DNA of 29,111 nucleotides from a virus: positions 1 to 29,111 of IMG/VR virus record IMGVR_UViG_3300042387_000583; one strand, 5' to 3'. The position numbers and the translations under genes were made by a program. Below the pieces are notes generated by a model. That model made no database searches and was not told the origin of the DNA. It saw nothing but the letters and a program-made list of their open reading frames with translations. Below are positions 28,820 to 29,111 of this stretch, in pieces. Numbering within the stretch: position 1 is the first letter of the stretch; each line of letters begins with the position of its first letter.

Positions 28820-29111
28820 ACTATTGCTTTCTCTCCATGCAATGAATGACGTGCTGTTTCTAATCCCTGTAGTATTTCTACCTTACTCATAGCCCCAACG
28901 TCTTTAACATCAATACCATCGTAATTAAAAAACCAAACTTCAAAACCTTTTTCTTTAGCAAGCTTTAGCATTTGTACTGAAGATTTTTTACCAGCCTCAT
29001 CGTTGTCCATAGCCATAAATATTTGTTTAGCACTTTTAATAAGTTTTACTTGTTGATTAGAGATGATTGCGCCAAACACAGCAACCCCTCCTGTTATACC
29101 TACTGAATCAA
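28816..29111 (-). CDS. TOPRIM primase, cut by the window end
   Basis: The C-terminal 98 codons of a larger gene whose start lies beyond base 29111: the frame is open to the edge, and the GTG at 29079 is an internal Val codon. The visible part is a TOPRIM fold: DSVGITGGVAVFGA, as in the SxxDxxxxxxxGxxxVAxxG segment of primases, then QIFMAMDNDEAGKKSS with the DxDxxG metal motif, as in DnaG-type primases. The N-terminal zinc and core regions are outside the window. It would make RNA primers for the polymerase; a primase-helicase fusion cannot be excluded from this piece. Overlap with the SNF2 gene is four bases. Confidence 0.8.
   Translation of the reverse strand, partial: DSVGITGGVAVFGAIISNQQVKLIKSAKQIFMAMDNDEAGKKSSVQMLKLAKEKGFEVWFFNYDGIDVKDVGAMSKVEILQGLETARHSLHGEKAIV

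Overview
The window is part of the genome of a low-GC tailed double-stranded DNA phage that very probably infects an actinobacterium. The host call rests on a WhiB-family iron-sulphur protein, a small HTH protein ending in CxC, a SpoVS homologue, and the set of family A polymerase, RecA-like, RuvC-like and Cas4-like proteins that is familiar from actinobacteriophages. The low GC content would suit a planktonic, streamlined host such as the freshwater acI/Nanopelagicales group, but this is inference only. No terminase, portal, capsid, tail, integrase or lysis gene was recognised; these must lie outside the window or be beyond recognition. No tRNA, CRISPR array or insertion sequence was seen by eye.

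Layout. (1) Bases 1-7517 read rightward. Three small genes are followed by a 550-base non-coding region (628-1177) with a terminator, several hairpins, repeats and two DnaA-box-like sites. Next come a CobS/MoxR-type AAA+ ATPase and a CobT-like protein with an HExxH motif and a VWA domain, a strong hairpin, a run of very small genes including three single-pass membrane proteins, an HslV/proteasome-like Ntn hydrolase, and a DUF6065-like protein. (2) A bidirectional terminator at 7519-7555 separates this from everything else, which reads leftward. (3) 7561-12822 holds a B12-dependent ribonucleotide reductase, a protein resembling the tRNA-guanine transglycosylase fold, a HAD-like protein and a nucleotidyltransferase-fold protein. 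(4) 12832-15958 is a block of small, mostly basic or zinc-ribbon-like proteins of unknown function. (5) 15985-18657 holds a metallophosphoesterase, an HTH-like protein, a second strong terminator, SpoVS and several small proteins. (6) 18650-29111 is a dense replication and recombination operon: RuvC-like resolvase, Cas4-like nuclease, WhiB, a small PD-(D/E)XK nuclease, a RecA-like protein, DNA polymerase, a probable single-strand DNA binding protein, a MerR-like DNA-binding protein, a ribbon-helix-helix protein, an SNF2-type helicase and a TOPRIM primase cut by the window end.

How the parts fit. The leftward genes form a self-sufficient DNA metabolism set: primase, helicase, polymerase and SSB for replication; RecA, Cas4-like nuclease and RuvC for recombination; the reductase for deoxynucleotide supply; WhiB, MerR-like, RHH and HTH proteins as candidate regulators. 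The rightward genes look like a host-takeover or accessory block, in which a AAA+/metallopeptidase-VWA pair and a proteasome-like peptidase point to protein remodelling or degradation. Genes are packed with many TAATG, TAGTG and ATGA stop/start overlaps, so translational coupling is probably widespread. Several genes of 39-58 residues were found by following these overlaps.
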